Assembly (NCBI RefSeq): GCF_011043735.1
Contig: NZ_JAAKGV010000013.1
Location: 74,066-138,065 of the forward strand
Length of the DNA: 64,000 nucleotides
From: Methylobacterium sp. DB0501
GTDB lineage: Bacteria > Pseudomonadota > Alphaproteobacteria > Rhizobiales > Beijerinckiaceae
Reading direction: 5' to 3'
Below the pieces are notes generated by a model that was not told where the DNA came from, searched no databases, and saw nothing but the letters and a program-made list of their open reading frames with translations. The translations under genes were made by a program, and so were the position numbers. Positions 35,601-42,052 of the stretch are shown piece by piece; position 1 is the first letter of the stretch, and each line of letters begins with the position of its first letter.

Positions 35601-35622
35601 TTATGATCGTTCCGTATGCCAT
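32602..35622 (-). CDS. Collagen-like repeat protein with C-terminal Hint (hedgehog/intein) domain
   Basis: A 1006-residue protein in three parts. Residues 1-132 are a Ser/Thr/Asn-rich globular region (MAYGTIIIKGNYTLSTSAS...) without a signal peptide. Residues about 133-800 are uninterrupted Gly-X-Y triplets, mostly GATGAQGVT-like, with Thr in the third position. Residues 803-1006 start VICFASGTMILTPEG, then GDAVVT, VSPGHALFVEGVLIPAGVLVNGTS and a basic tail: a Hint_2-type domain with Cys803 as the expected splice or cleavage nucleophile. The N-terminal region is AT-rich and the repeats GC-rich, suggesting a mosaic gene. It is probably an exported fibrous protein; the secretion route is not evident. 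Confidence 0.85.
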   Translation of the reverse strand: MAYGTIIIKGNYTLSTSASASVQFYIGNTVFNSSTFIGNMLNAREAYDPTNGPGNNWIYSLTASVDTSNTTFSLLLGTTATVSNFSGTIYNASGQPYTFASNGSTGTNLNYSNSTVTSNPRFTWSNVAVTTPSGATGPTGPQGAQGVTGATGDTGATGIQGATGVQGATGAQGVTGAQGVTGAQGETGVQGTQGVQGATGAQGVTGAQGVTGVQGATGVQGAQGVQGATGAQGVTGAQGATGVQGATGVQGAQGVTGAQGVTGAQGATGVQGATGVQGATGAQGATGAQGVTGAQGATGVQGATGVQGATGAQGVTGAQGVTGVQGVTGVQGATGAQGVTGAQGVTGAQGATGVQGATGIQGATGAQGVTGAQGVTGAQGATGVQGAQGIQGATGVQGVTGAQGTTGAQGATGAQGATGAQGAQGATGSQGATGAQGATGAQGVTGSQGEQGVTGSQGTTGAQGVTGAQGVTGVQGAQGVTGAQGVTGAQGATGVQGAQGIQGAQGPQGVTGVTGAQGVTGAQGVTGAQGATGVQGAAGDTGAQGVTGAQGVTGAQGATGVQGAAGDTGAQGVTGAQGVTGAQGATGVQGAAGDTGAQGVTGAQGVTGAQGATGVQGAAGDTGAQGVTGAQGVTGAQGATGAQGATGSQGATGVQGAAGDTGAQGVTGAQGATGSQGATGVQGATGDKGATGAQGATGAQGATGSQGATGVQGATGAQGATGSQGATGLQGTTGATGPTGSQGATGATGPTGSGPTGAQGATGSQGVTGATGPTGPDGATGATGPTGPTGPEGATGATGPVICFASGTMILTPEGERPVEALRPGDAVVTAAGETVSVRWVGHRHLDLRRHPQPERARPVRIAAHAFGPGLPHRALVVSPGHALFVEGVLIPAGVLVNGTSVVQLALPEVVYHHVELPVHDVLVADGMPAESYLDCGNRGTFENHDGPVTLHPDLVASALNLELACAPVVLHGPVVERVRERLAARTVLPATGDRRSLLARLLRRA
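33758..34081 (-). repeat. 81-base tandem repeats inside the collagen-like gene
   Basis: Four near-identical 81-base units. The marker GTGTCCCC on the plus strand recurs at 33758, 33839, 33920 and 34001. Each encodes a 27-residue block containing GAAGDTGAQGVTGAQGVT. A fifth, offset copy of the marker lies at about 33642. Units differ by single bases (such as GGCGG versus AGCGG), so this is a minisatellite prone to length change in multiples of nine triplets. Confidence 0.85.
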
Positions 35623-36487
35623 GTAACTGTCCTATTATTTTGTAATGGTCTGGAACGCGGGAATTGCGCAGGTCATTCGTAGACATGCCTCAAACGACCA
35701 AGGCGAGTCGAGAGAAATTCCGACGCAGCCTCGGACGTTAGCGCTCAAACGCGACGAAATTCGAAGTTTACCGTCCAGACGTTGCAATTCGGCAACCTTT
35801 ATAATCTCCACAAGTATTATACGAGTATTTTTTGAAAACTAATTCTTTGCTATTTTGTAGCTTATACAAATAAGTTTGTCCTAATACTTTGTAAATACTA
35901 ATTTTTTAAGAAGTAATTTTATGATGTACAAATAAATAAATAGAGAAATATTATTTTATAGATCCCACGATAACCAAATGGAAATTTGCCGGTATTCAAC
36001 GAATATAATTATCTTTATTGGGTCGCAGGACCGAGATATCACAGGTATTGATGCAACTTTTATTCCTAAGAATACAACTAACAGATTGCCCATTGCGGAT
36101 CTGGCACGCCGCGAATTGAAGCGTACAGCGACACCGATGCCGCAACATCTGTCAGCAACAGGCTGACGGACGTCGAGCTACACGCGAGGCACACGCACCA
36201 CCACACGCCAGTGTGCCCGAGGAAGAAGGATGAAAAACAGTTTCTCTCCGTAGTCGCCCCCAGGTCGCTCGCCATAGGCCTTCAAAGATTCATGCTCGCT
36301 CGGCAGGATTGATCACTGCACGTTCTGCATGATAGATCATCATCCGCCGAGGCGAATCAACGATCGGCATAGATCAATATCTGCTTCGTATTGCCTCGAC
36401 GTTGACTCACGCGAGGCGCCACGGCGTATTTTTATATACGGGGATTCCATACAATATTGATGTCACAAAATTCAGGAGAACCATACC
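35623..36487. other. AT-rich intergenic region between the collagen-like gene and the tail-collar genes
   Basis: An 865-base gap with no convincing gene. Positions about 35810-36070 are extremely AT-rich (long runs such as ATTTTTTGAAAACTAATTC), in sharp contrast to the rest of the window. It must hold the divergent promoters of the collagen-like gene and the first tail-collar gene. Two short open frames (35645-35842 and 35978-36166) lack ribosome-binding sites and family features. Confidence 0.7.
36305..36359 (+). promoter_or_regulatory. Conserved upstream element of tail-collar gene 1
   Basis: The block AGGATTGATC ... CATGATA ... CGCCGAGGCGAATCA is repeated with the same order and near-equal spacing at 37356-37409, before tail-collar gene 2. 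The element lies about 130 bases before its gene. It may be a regulator-binding site or promoter shared by the two genes; function is inferred. Confidence 0.5.
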
Positions 36488-37033
36488 ATGTCAGAAGCGT
36501 ACCTCGGTCAAATCATCCTGTTCGCCGGCCCCTACGAACCGGCCAACTGGATGTATTGCGCCGGACAGATGCTGCAGATCCGCCAGTACAATGCCCTCTA
36601 CGCCGTGATCGGCACCAGCTACGGTGGCGACGGCAAGCTCACCTTCGCGCTGCCGGACCTGCGCAGCCGGGTGCCGGTCGGTGCCGGTCAGTCGCCGGGC
36701 CTCTCGGGCTACCGGCTCGGGGCGACCGGCGGTGTCGAGGCCGTGACCCTGACCCAGGCGCAGATGCCGGCGCACGTCCACACGCAGGCCGCCGCGAACA
36801 CCGTCGGCGACCTCGCCAACCCGGCCAACGCCTATCTGGCGCAACCGGCGGATACCAGTGGAATGGGCACTTCGGTCGCGAGCTACGTCGCGAGCCTCGG
36901 AACCCACGGCGTGACGATGAACCCGGCCTGCATCACCGCGGCCGGCGGCTCGTCACCCCATACGAACATGCAGCCGTACCAGGCCCTGAACTACATCATC
37001 TGCACGCAAGGCCTCTACCCGCAGCGGAACTGA
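36488..37033 (+). CDS. Phage tail-collar (MdpB-like) protein 1
   Basis: A 181-residue protein of the phage tail-collar domain family, called microcystin-dependent protein (MdpB) in bacteria. Residues 5-60 carry YLGQIILFAGPYEPANWMYC and GGDGKLTFALPDLRSRVPVG. The ending NYIICTQGLYPQRN is shared by all four copies here. Conserved cysteines near residues 24 and 171 may form a disulfide. The collar fold forms trimers at the tips of phage fibres. No phage structural genes are nearby, so this is probably a domesticated surface or secreted protein. TTCAGGAGAACC precedes the ATG. Confidence 0.85.
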   Translation: MSEAYLGQIILFAGPYEPANWMYCAGQMLQIRQYNALYAVIGTSYGGDGKLTFALPDLRSRVPVGAGQSPGLSGYRLGATGGVEAVTLTQAQMPAHVHTQAAANTVGDLANPANAYLAQPADTSGMGTSVASYVASLGTHGVTMNPACITAAGGSSPHTNMQPYQALNYIICTQGLYPQRN

Positions 37034-37355
37034 CGGCGCCGCCCCGGGGGACCGGCCGCGGTCCTGGACGGAAAGGGGCGGTCGCGGCTCGCACGGTGTC
37101 CGCTCGATCGCCCGGAGCGAGCCGGAGCGCGCCTCCCGTCTCCAGGTGATTCCGGGCTTGCCGGGGATCGCTGCGACGTGCGGGAGAGGGGATCCCGCGC
37201 TTCGCCGATCTCGGAACCGATTGGGCGGCTTTCACGGAAGACCCCCTTGATGCGGCAGCAGATCTATCGAAGGGTCCACAGCGCATGCCAACCCTGATTC
37301 GTACCATTTTCCGTCCGACCCCACAAGATACGACACGATATCAAGCCTTTCCACC
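37034..37355. other. Intergenic stretch between tail-collar genes 1 and 2
   Basis: The first part, just after the stop, begins TGACGGCGCCGC and resembles the sequence after tail-collar genes 2 and 3, as expected from duplication. I see no credible gene. It leads into the conserved element at 37356-37409. Confidence 0.4.
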
Positions 37356-37409
37356 AGGATTGATCTTGGGTCGCTCCACATGATACGCCTCGATCGCCGC
37401 GGCGAATCA
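37356..37409 (+). promoter_or_regulatory. Conserved upstream element of tail-collar gene 2
   Basis: Shares AGGATTGATC, then CATGATA, then CGCCGCGGCGAATCA with the element at 36305-36359, about 130 bases before the ATG of gene 2. Genes 3 and 4 lack this block, so two transcription units may be controlled the same way. Confidence 0.5.
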
Positions 37410-37537
37410 CACTTCGCTGCCGATGACGCTCTCGTTGATCTTACCTCTTATCGATCGGGCGATCTTCGACGCGGGACGTCGTCGTCCGCGCGTCGGCCGA
37501 CTGCCTGCAAGACTGGCCATACGGGGAGAAACGAACG

Positions 37538-38083
37538 ATGTCCGATGCGTATGTCGGCCAGATTATCTTGTTCGGCGGCAACTGGGCGCCGGAAAACTGG
37601 GCTTTGTGCGATGGCAAGATCATGAAGATACATGATCACCCTGCCCTCTACACCATCCTCGGCATCCGCTTTGGCGGCGACGGGAGGGAGACGTTCGGCC
37701 TGCCCGACCTGCGAAGCCGTGTGCCGGTCGGCATCGGCCAGGGAGAGGGTCTAGGGGCATATGCGATCGGCGCTACGGGTGGCGTCGAGACCGTGACCCT
37801 GCTCGCGGACCAGATGCCGTCGCACACCCACGCCATCACGGCGATGAACACGCTCGGCACCCAGGCCGACCCGACCGACGCCTTCCTGGCGCAGACGGCC
37901 GATCCCTCCGGGATGAATCCCAACACGCCGAGCTACGTCCCGAGCGCCACGACCGGGAAGGTGCCGCTGAATCAGGGCAGCGTATCGACGGCCGGCGCCT
38001 CGGCGCCCCACACGAACATGCCGCCTTACCTGGCCTTGAACTACATCATCTGCGTGAACGGCCTCTATCCCGGGCGGAATTGA
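37538..38083 (+). CDS. Phage tail-collar (MdpB-like) protein 2
   Basis: A 181-residue paralogue of the preceding protein: YVGQIILFGGNWAPENWALC, GGDGRETFGLPDLRSRVPVG and the ending NYIICVNGLYPGRN. The conserved cysteine pair is kept. The middle (about residues 85-150), where collar proteins vary and where receptor or ligand contact is expected, differs from copy 1. GGGGAGAAACG gives the ribosome-binding site. It has its own upstream element. Confidence 0.85.
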   Translation: MSDAYVGQIILFGGNWAPENWALCDGKIMKIHDHPALYTILGIRFGGDGRETFGLPDLRSRVPVGIGQGEGLGAYAIGATGGVETVTLLADQMPSHTHAITAMNTLGTQADPTDAFLAQTADPSGMNPNTPSYVPSATTGKVPLNQGSVSTAGASAPHTNMPPYLALNYIICVNGLYPGRN

Positions 38084-38337
38084 CGACGCCGCTCCGAGGG
38101 ACGCCGACCGCGCTGCGGCGGCCGGGCGCCCGGGCGGATCCGCGCGCGCCTCCGCCTGCACGGGCCGACGACAGCTCCGGCGGCATGCCGCGCGACGCGC
38201 CTCGTCGAGGGCGGGCGCGACGAGACGCCCGAGAGATCCCCTCACCCATCGCCCCGCTCGTCCTGATCGCCGAACGCTCCTGGAGTTCCCGGCTATCCCT
38301 GCGCGAGCATGACCGACATCTGGAGGAGACACCGACC

Positions 38338-38883
38338 ATGGCTGAAGCGTTTATCGGACAGATCATGCTGTATGGCGGCGACTGGGCCCCGAAAGACTGG
38401 GCATTCTGTGCTGGACAAACCATGCACATCCAAGACAATCCAGCCCTCTACTCCATCATCGGCACCAAATATGGCGGCGACGGCGTGCAAACGTTCAAAT
38501 TGCCCGACCTGCGCAGCCGGGTGCCGGTCGGCCAGGGCCAGGGGACCGGCCTCTCGGCCTACGCGATGGGGGCGACGGGCGGGGTCGAGACCGTGGCCCT
38601 GTCCTCGGACCAGATGCCGTCGCACACCCACGACATCACGGCGATGAACGTGCTCGGTACCCTCTCCAACCCGTCCAACGCCTTCCTGGCGCAGACGGCC
38701 GATCCGTCCGGGATACAGCCGAACGCTCCGAGCTACGCCCCGTCCGCCGCGACGGGGGCGGTCACCCTGAACCCTTACGCCGTGTCGGCGGCCGGTGCCT
38801 CGGCGCCCCACCTGAATCTTCAGCCCTTCCTGGTCCTGAACTACATCATCTGCGTGAACGGCTATTATCCGATGCGGAACTGA
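38338..38883 (+). CDS. Phage tail-collar (MdpB-like) protein 3
   Basis: 181 residues: FIGQIMLYGGDWAPKDWAFC, GGDGVQTFKLPDLRSRVPVG and the ending NYIICVNGYYPMRN. The leader CTGGAGGAGACACCGACC before the ATG is identical to that of copy 4, and a 74-base stretch at the DNA level differs by one base from copy 4. This marks a recent duplication or gene conversion. Confidence 0.85.
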   Translation: MAEAFIGQIMLYGGDWAPKDWAFCAGQTMHIQDNPALYSIIGTKYGGDGVQTFKLPDLRSRVPVGQGQGTGLSAYAMGATGGVETVALSSDQMPSHTHDITAMNVLGTLSNPSNAFLAQTADPSGIQPNAPSYAPSAATGAVTLNPYAVSAAGASAPHLNLQPFLVLNYIICVNGYYPMRN

Positions 38884-39103
38884 CGGTGCCGCACTCAGGG
38901 CACCGGACGCCTGGGCTGAGGCGGGTGGTCCTGCGCCCGCGGGCACCCCGCAGCGGCTCCGGGGGCGGTGACGCGCGGCGCCCCTCGTCGAGGATGCGCG
39001 CGACGAAAATCCTGAGCGACCGACCTGCCATCGGCGCGGCGCTCCACCGGGCCATCCGCCATCCACGCGCGACGATGAACGACACCTGGAGGAGACACCG
39101 ACC

Positions 39104-39649
39104 ATGGCTGATGCGTATGTCGGACAGATCATTATGTTTGCCGGCGCCTGGGCACCGATGGACTGGGCATTCTGCTTCGGGCAAACCATGCAGATCCAAG
39201 CCTACCATGCCCTTTTCGCCATCCTCGGCACCAAATATGGCGGCGACGGCGTGCAAACGTTCAAATTGCCCGACCTGCGCAGTCGGGTGCCGGTCGGCCA
39301 GGGTCAGGGGATCGGCCTCTCGACCTATCCGATCGGCGCGACCGGCGGGGTCGAGACCATGACCCTGACCCAGGTGCAGATGCCGTCGCACACTCACGCC
39401 ATCACGGCGGTGAACACGCCCGGCACCCTCTCCGACCCGTCCAACGCATTCCTGGCGCAAACGGTCGACACCTCCTCGACGCAGCCGACCGCTCCGAGCT
39501 ACGTCCCGACCATCGTGGCCGGGGCGGTGCGTTTGAGCCCGAACACCATGTCGACGGCCGGCGCCTCGGCGCCCCATGCGAACCTCCAGCCCTATCTGGT
39601 CATGAACTACATCATCTGCGTGAACGGCCTCACTCCGGCACGAAACTGA
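39104..39649 (+). CDS. Phage tail-collar (MdpB-like) protein 4, first gene of the modification operon
   Basis: 181 residues: YVGQIIMFAGAWAPMDWAFC, GGDGVQTFKLPDLRSRVPVG and the ending NYIICVNGLTPARN. The stop codon overlaps the ATG of the GNAT/beta-hydroxylase gene by one base (TGATG). This copy therefore heads a translationally coupled set of four genes and is the natural substrate candidate for their enzymes. Confidence 0.86.
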   Translation: MADAYVGQIIMFAGAWAPMDWAFCFGQTMQIQAYHALFAILGTKYGGDGVQTFKLPDLRSRVPVGQGQGIGLSTYPIGATGGVETMTLTQVQMPSHTHAITAVNTPGTLSDPSNAFLAQTVDTSSTQPTAPSYVPTIVAGAVRLSPNTMSTAGASAPHANLQPYLVMNYIICVNGLTPARN

Positions 39650-40728
39650 TGGAGGCGCCCCAGGAGAGGCCGGCAACCCTGCGCCGGCCGGAAGACGCGG
39701 CGGATGCGGATCTCCGCCTCCGGCTGCTCCAGACCGCGCAGGACGGGCTTTTCGCCGGGTTCGACCCGGCCCTCACGGACCTGCTGCTGCGCCAGCAATG
39801 CGCCGCGCAGGATGCCGGCCACCAGGCGGCCCATCCGGGGGGGCGCTTCGACATCGTCGAGCGCGACGGCGTCCCGCTCGGGCGGATCGTCACGGCGGTC
39901 GGCCCGGAGGCCATCGCCCTGGTCGACCTCGCGCTCCTGCCCGAGCATCGCGGCCGCGGGATCGGCTCGGGCCTGATCGCCGCCGTGATCGGCGAGGCGG
40001 AGGCGGCGGGCCTGCCGGTGCGGCTCTCGGTCCGGGCGGAGAACGAGGCGGCGCAGCGGCTCTACCGGCGCCTCGGCTTCCGCTTCGTCACCGGGGGCGA
40101 CGGCGTCACCCTGCCGATGGTCTGGCGTCCGCGCCTCGACGCCGCCGCGGTGCCGGACGCCCTGCGCCTGCCGCTCGCCTTCGACGCCGCCGCGATGGCG
40201 GCGGACTGCGCGGCCCTCGCCGGGGGCGCCTGGATCGACCACTTCGTGCGCCGCAACTACGACGGCGACTGGAGCGTGATCCCGCTGCGCGCCCCGGCCG
40301 ACGCGCGGCATCCGATCATGATGATCCAGTCCGACCCCGCGGCGCGCGACTACGTCGACACGCCGTTCCTGGACGCCTGTCCGGCGATCCGGGCCGCCCT
40401 GGCGCAGTTCGGCAGCCCCCTCCTCTCGGTGCGGCTGATGCGCCTCGGGCCGGGCTCGCGGATCAAGGAGCACCGCGACCCCGAGCTCAGCTTCGAGGAC
40501 GGGGCGGTGCGCCTGCACGTGCCGGTGATCACCCATGACGGCGTCGCGTTCCGCCTGAACGGCCGGCGCGTCCCGATGGCGGCGGGCACCTGCTGGTACC
40601 TGCGCCTGTCCGATCTGCACGCGGTCGAGAATCCGGGGCCGGGGGAGCGGGTGCACCTCGTCCTCGACGCCCAGGTCACGCCCGCGCTCTCGGCCCTGTT
40701 CGCGACCGCGATGGAGGACGCCGCATGA
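39649..40728 (+). CDS. GNAT acetyltransferase fused to aspartyl/asparaginyl beta-hydroxylase
   Basis: A 359-residue two-domain protein. Residues 1-165 are a GNAT fold, with the acetyl-CoA loop EHRGRGIGSGLIAAV near residue 100 and NEAAQRLYRRLGFRF. Residues 170-350 match the 2-oxoglutarate/Fe(II) aspartyl-asparaginyl beta-hydroxylase family: LRLGPGSRIKEHRDPELSF with His275 and Asp277, RLHVPVITHDG for 2-oxoglutarate, and GERVHLVLDAQ with His336. The iron triad looks complete. It could hydroxylate Asp or Asn, and acetylate, residues of the coupled tail-collar protein. ATG and TGA overlaps on both sides give strong coupling. Confidence 0.82.
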   Translation: MEAPQERPATLRRPEDAADADLRLRLLQTAQDGLFAGFDPALTDLLLRQQCAAQDAGHQAAHPGGRFDIVERDGVPLGRIVTAVGPEAIALVDLALLPEHRGRGIGSGLIAAVIGEAEAAGLPVRLSVRAENEAAQRLYRRLGFRFVTGGDGVTLPMVWRPRLDAAAVPDALRLPLAFDAAAMAADCAALAGGAWIDHFVRRNYDGDWSVIPLRAPADARHPIMMIQSDPAARDYVDTPFLDACPAIRAALAQFGSPLLSVRLMRLGPGSRIKEHRDPELSFEDGAVRLHVPVITHDGVAFRLNGRRVPMAAGTCWYLRLSDLHAVENPGPGERVHLVLDAQVTPALSALFATAMEDAA

Positions 40729-41003
40729 CCGGCCCGGACACGACCGGACCCGCCATGACCGGATCTGCCGACGGGCTCGGCGCCCTGATCCGGCTGTTGG
40801 CGAAGGATGCCGCCCTCGCCGCGCGGCTGCGGCCGATCGAGGACCCGGCCGCGCTGGTGCGCGCGGCGGTCGCCGAGGCCGCCGCCCGCGGCCTGACCGT
40901 CGACGCCGCCGCGCTCGAGCGGCTGATGGACGACAACCGGGCCGGCTTCCTGATGCATCCCACCCCGATGATCCCCCTCGCGCGGCACGAGGTGGCACCG
41001 TGA
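40725..41003 (+). CDS. Nif11-like small protein
   Basis: 92 residues. LGALIRLLAKDAALAARLRPIEDPAALV and the following AEAAARGLTVDAAALERLM follow the Nif11 pattern (short helix, 'L..DP.L...L....dpe..v..A...G....'). Nif11 domains serve as leader regions of some RiPP precursors but also occur in other proteins. No double-glycine cleavage site is clear, and the tail (NRAGFLMHPTPMIPLARHEV) is short. The gene lies between a hydroxylase and a sulfotransferase-like gene with 4-base overlaps on both sides. It could be a modified peptide or an accessory binding protein. An ATG at 40755 is an alternative start. Confidence 0.55.
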   Translation: MTGPDTTGPAMTGSADGLGALIRLLAKDAALAARLRPIEDPAALVRAAVAEAAARGLTVDAAALERLMDDNRAGFLMHPTPMIPLARHEVAP

Positions 41004-41968
41004 GCCTGCTCGAAGGGTGGACGCCGTTCCGCGCCGGCTGGGTCGACGGCGCGATGACGGTGGATTGGTGCCATCTCGGCGAGCACCGCCTCACCGATCC
41101 GTTCTTCTACGAGACGATCGCCCGGGCGATCGGCTATCCCTTCAACCTGGCCTTTCGCCAGCGCACCCTGGCCGACGACCTCGGGGCGCTCTCCCCCGGC
41201 CTGACGCCGAGCGGGTTCGTCTTCCACATGGCGCGCTGCGGCTCGACGCTCGCCGCGCAGGCGCTCGGCGCCGATCCCCGCCACATCGTCGCCTCCGAGC
41301 CGGGGCCGGTGCGGGCGGTGCTGGAGGCCCCGCGCCACGCCGCCGTCGCGCCGGAGCGGGCCGATGCCTGGCTCGCCGGCATCGTCCACGCGCTCGGCCG
41401 TCCACGCTTCCCGGGCGAAGAGAAGTTCTTCGTCAAGTTCATGGCCGCGGACATCCTGGAACTGCCGTGGATCCAGCGGGTCTTCCCCGGCGTGCCGTGG
41501 GTGTTCCTGTATCGCGATCCCGTGGAGATCCTGGCCTCGCAGATGCGCCGGGGCGGGGCCGACACGGCGCCGGGCTCGATCCCGCCGGAGCGGCTCGGGC
41601 TTCCCCGGGAGACGGTCTTCGCGATGGACCGGAAGGCCTACCAGCTCACCGCGATGGCGGCCTACGGGCAGGCCGCCCTCGACGGCCTCGCCCGCGCCCC
41701 CGGACGCGGGCGCGTGCTGCGCTACGACGACCTGCCGGACGGTCTCTGGCCCGTCTTCGCGACGCATTTCGGGCTCGACCCGGCGCTGCCGGGCTTCTCC
41801 GCCATGCGGGCGGCGTCCGGCCGCCACGCCAAGACCGGCGCCGCCTTCGTGCCGGACGGGGCGGAGAAGCGCGAGGCGGCGGCGGCGTGGCGCCCGGCGG
41901 CGGAGCGGATCGCCGGCCCGGTCCTGTCCGCTCTGGATGCCGCGCGGGAGCGGGCCTGGCCCGGGTGA
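41000..41968 (+). CDS. Sulfotransferase-like protein (P-loop)
   Basis: A 322-residue protein. FHMARCGSTLAAQAL (about residues 74-88) is a sulfotransferase-type 5'-phosphosulfate-binding loop in which the usual Ser is Cys. PWVFLYRDPVEILASQM (about 168-184) matches the 3'-phosphate site of PAPS-dependent enzymes. KFFVKFMAADILELP and VLRYDDLPDGLWP also fit the family. The GTG start overlaps the Nif11-like stop (GTGA). The acceptor is unknown; conserved tyrosines of the tail-collar proteins or the Nif11-like product are candidates. Confidence 0.75.
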   Translation: MSLLEGWTPFRAGWVDGAMTVDWCHLGEHRLTDPFFYETIARAIGYPFNLAFRQRTLADDLGALSPGLTPSGFVFHMARCGSTLAAQALGADPRHIVASEPGPVRAVLEAPRHAAVAPERADAWLAGIVHALGRPRFPGEEKFFVKFMAADILELPWIQRVFPGVPWVFLYRDPVEILASQMRRGGADTAPGSIPPERLGLPRETVFAMDRKAYQLTAMAAYGQAALDGLARAPGRGRVLRYDDLPDGLWPVFATHFGLDPALPGFSAMRAASGRHAKTGAAFVPDGAEKREAAAAWRPAAERIAGPVLSALDAARERAWPG

Positions 41969-41982
41969 TCCCCGCCCTCCTG

Positions 41983-42050
41983 CCGACGGCCCGGGATGCT
42001 GCCGCATCGACGTCGATCTCGAGCAGGCCCGAGGTCGACGGGGCCGTCGG
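41983..42050. terminator. Bidirectional terminator between the sulfotransferase and RND genes
   Basis: CCGACGGCCC and GGGCCGTCGG are perfect inverted 10-mers enclosing a GC-rich loop with further small palindromes. They lie between two convergent genes with stops at 41968 and 42053, fitting a shared terminator. Confidence 0.55.
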
Positions 42051-42052
42051 GA

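Noticed and set aside
35645..35842. 65-codon plus-strand frame in the AT-rich gap
   Set aside because: No ribosome-binding site, no hydrophobic or domain pattern, and it lies in the likely promoter region of the collagen-like gene.
36078..36275. 65-codon minus-strand frame with many Ser/Cys residues
   Set aside because: No ribosome-binding site and composition typical of non-coding DNA.
36488..39649. Tail-collar genes as part of a prophage
   Set aside because: No capsid, terminase, portal, tail-tube or lysis genes nearby; all four are MdpB-like and accompanied by modification genes instead.
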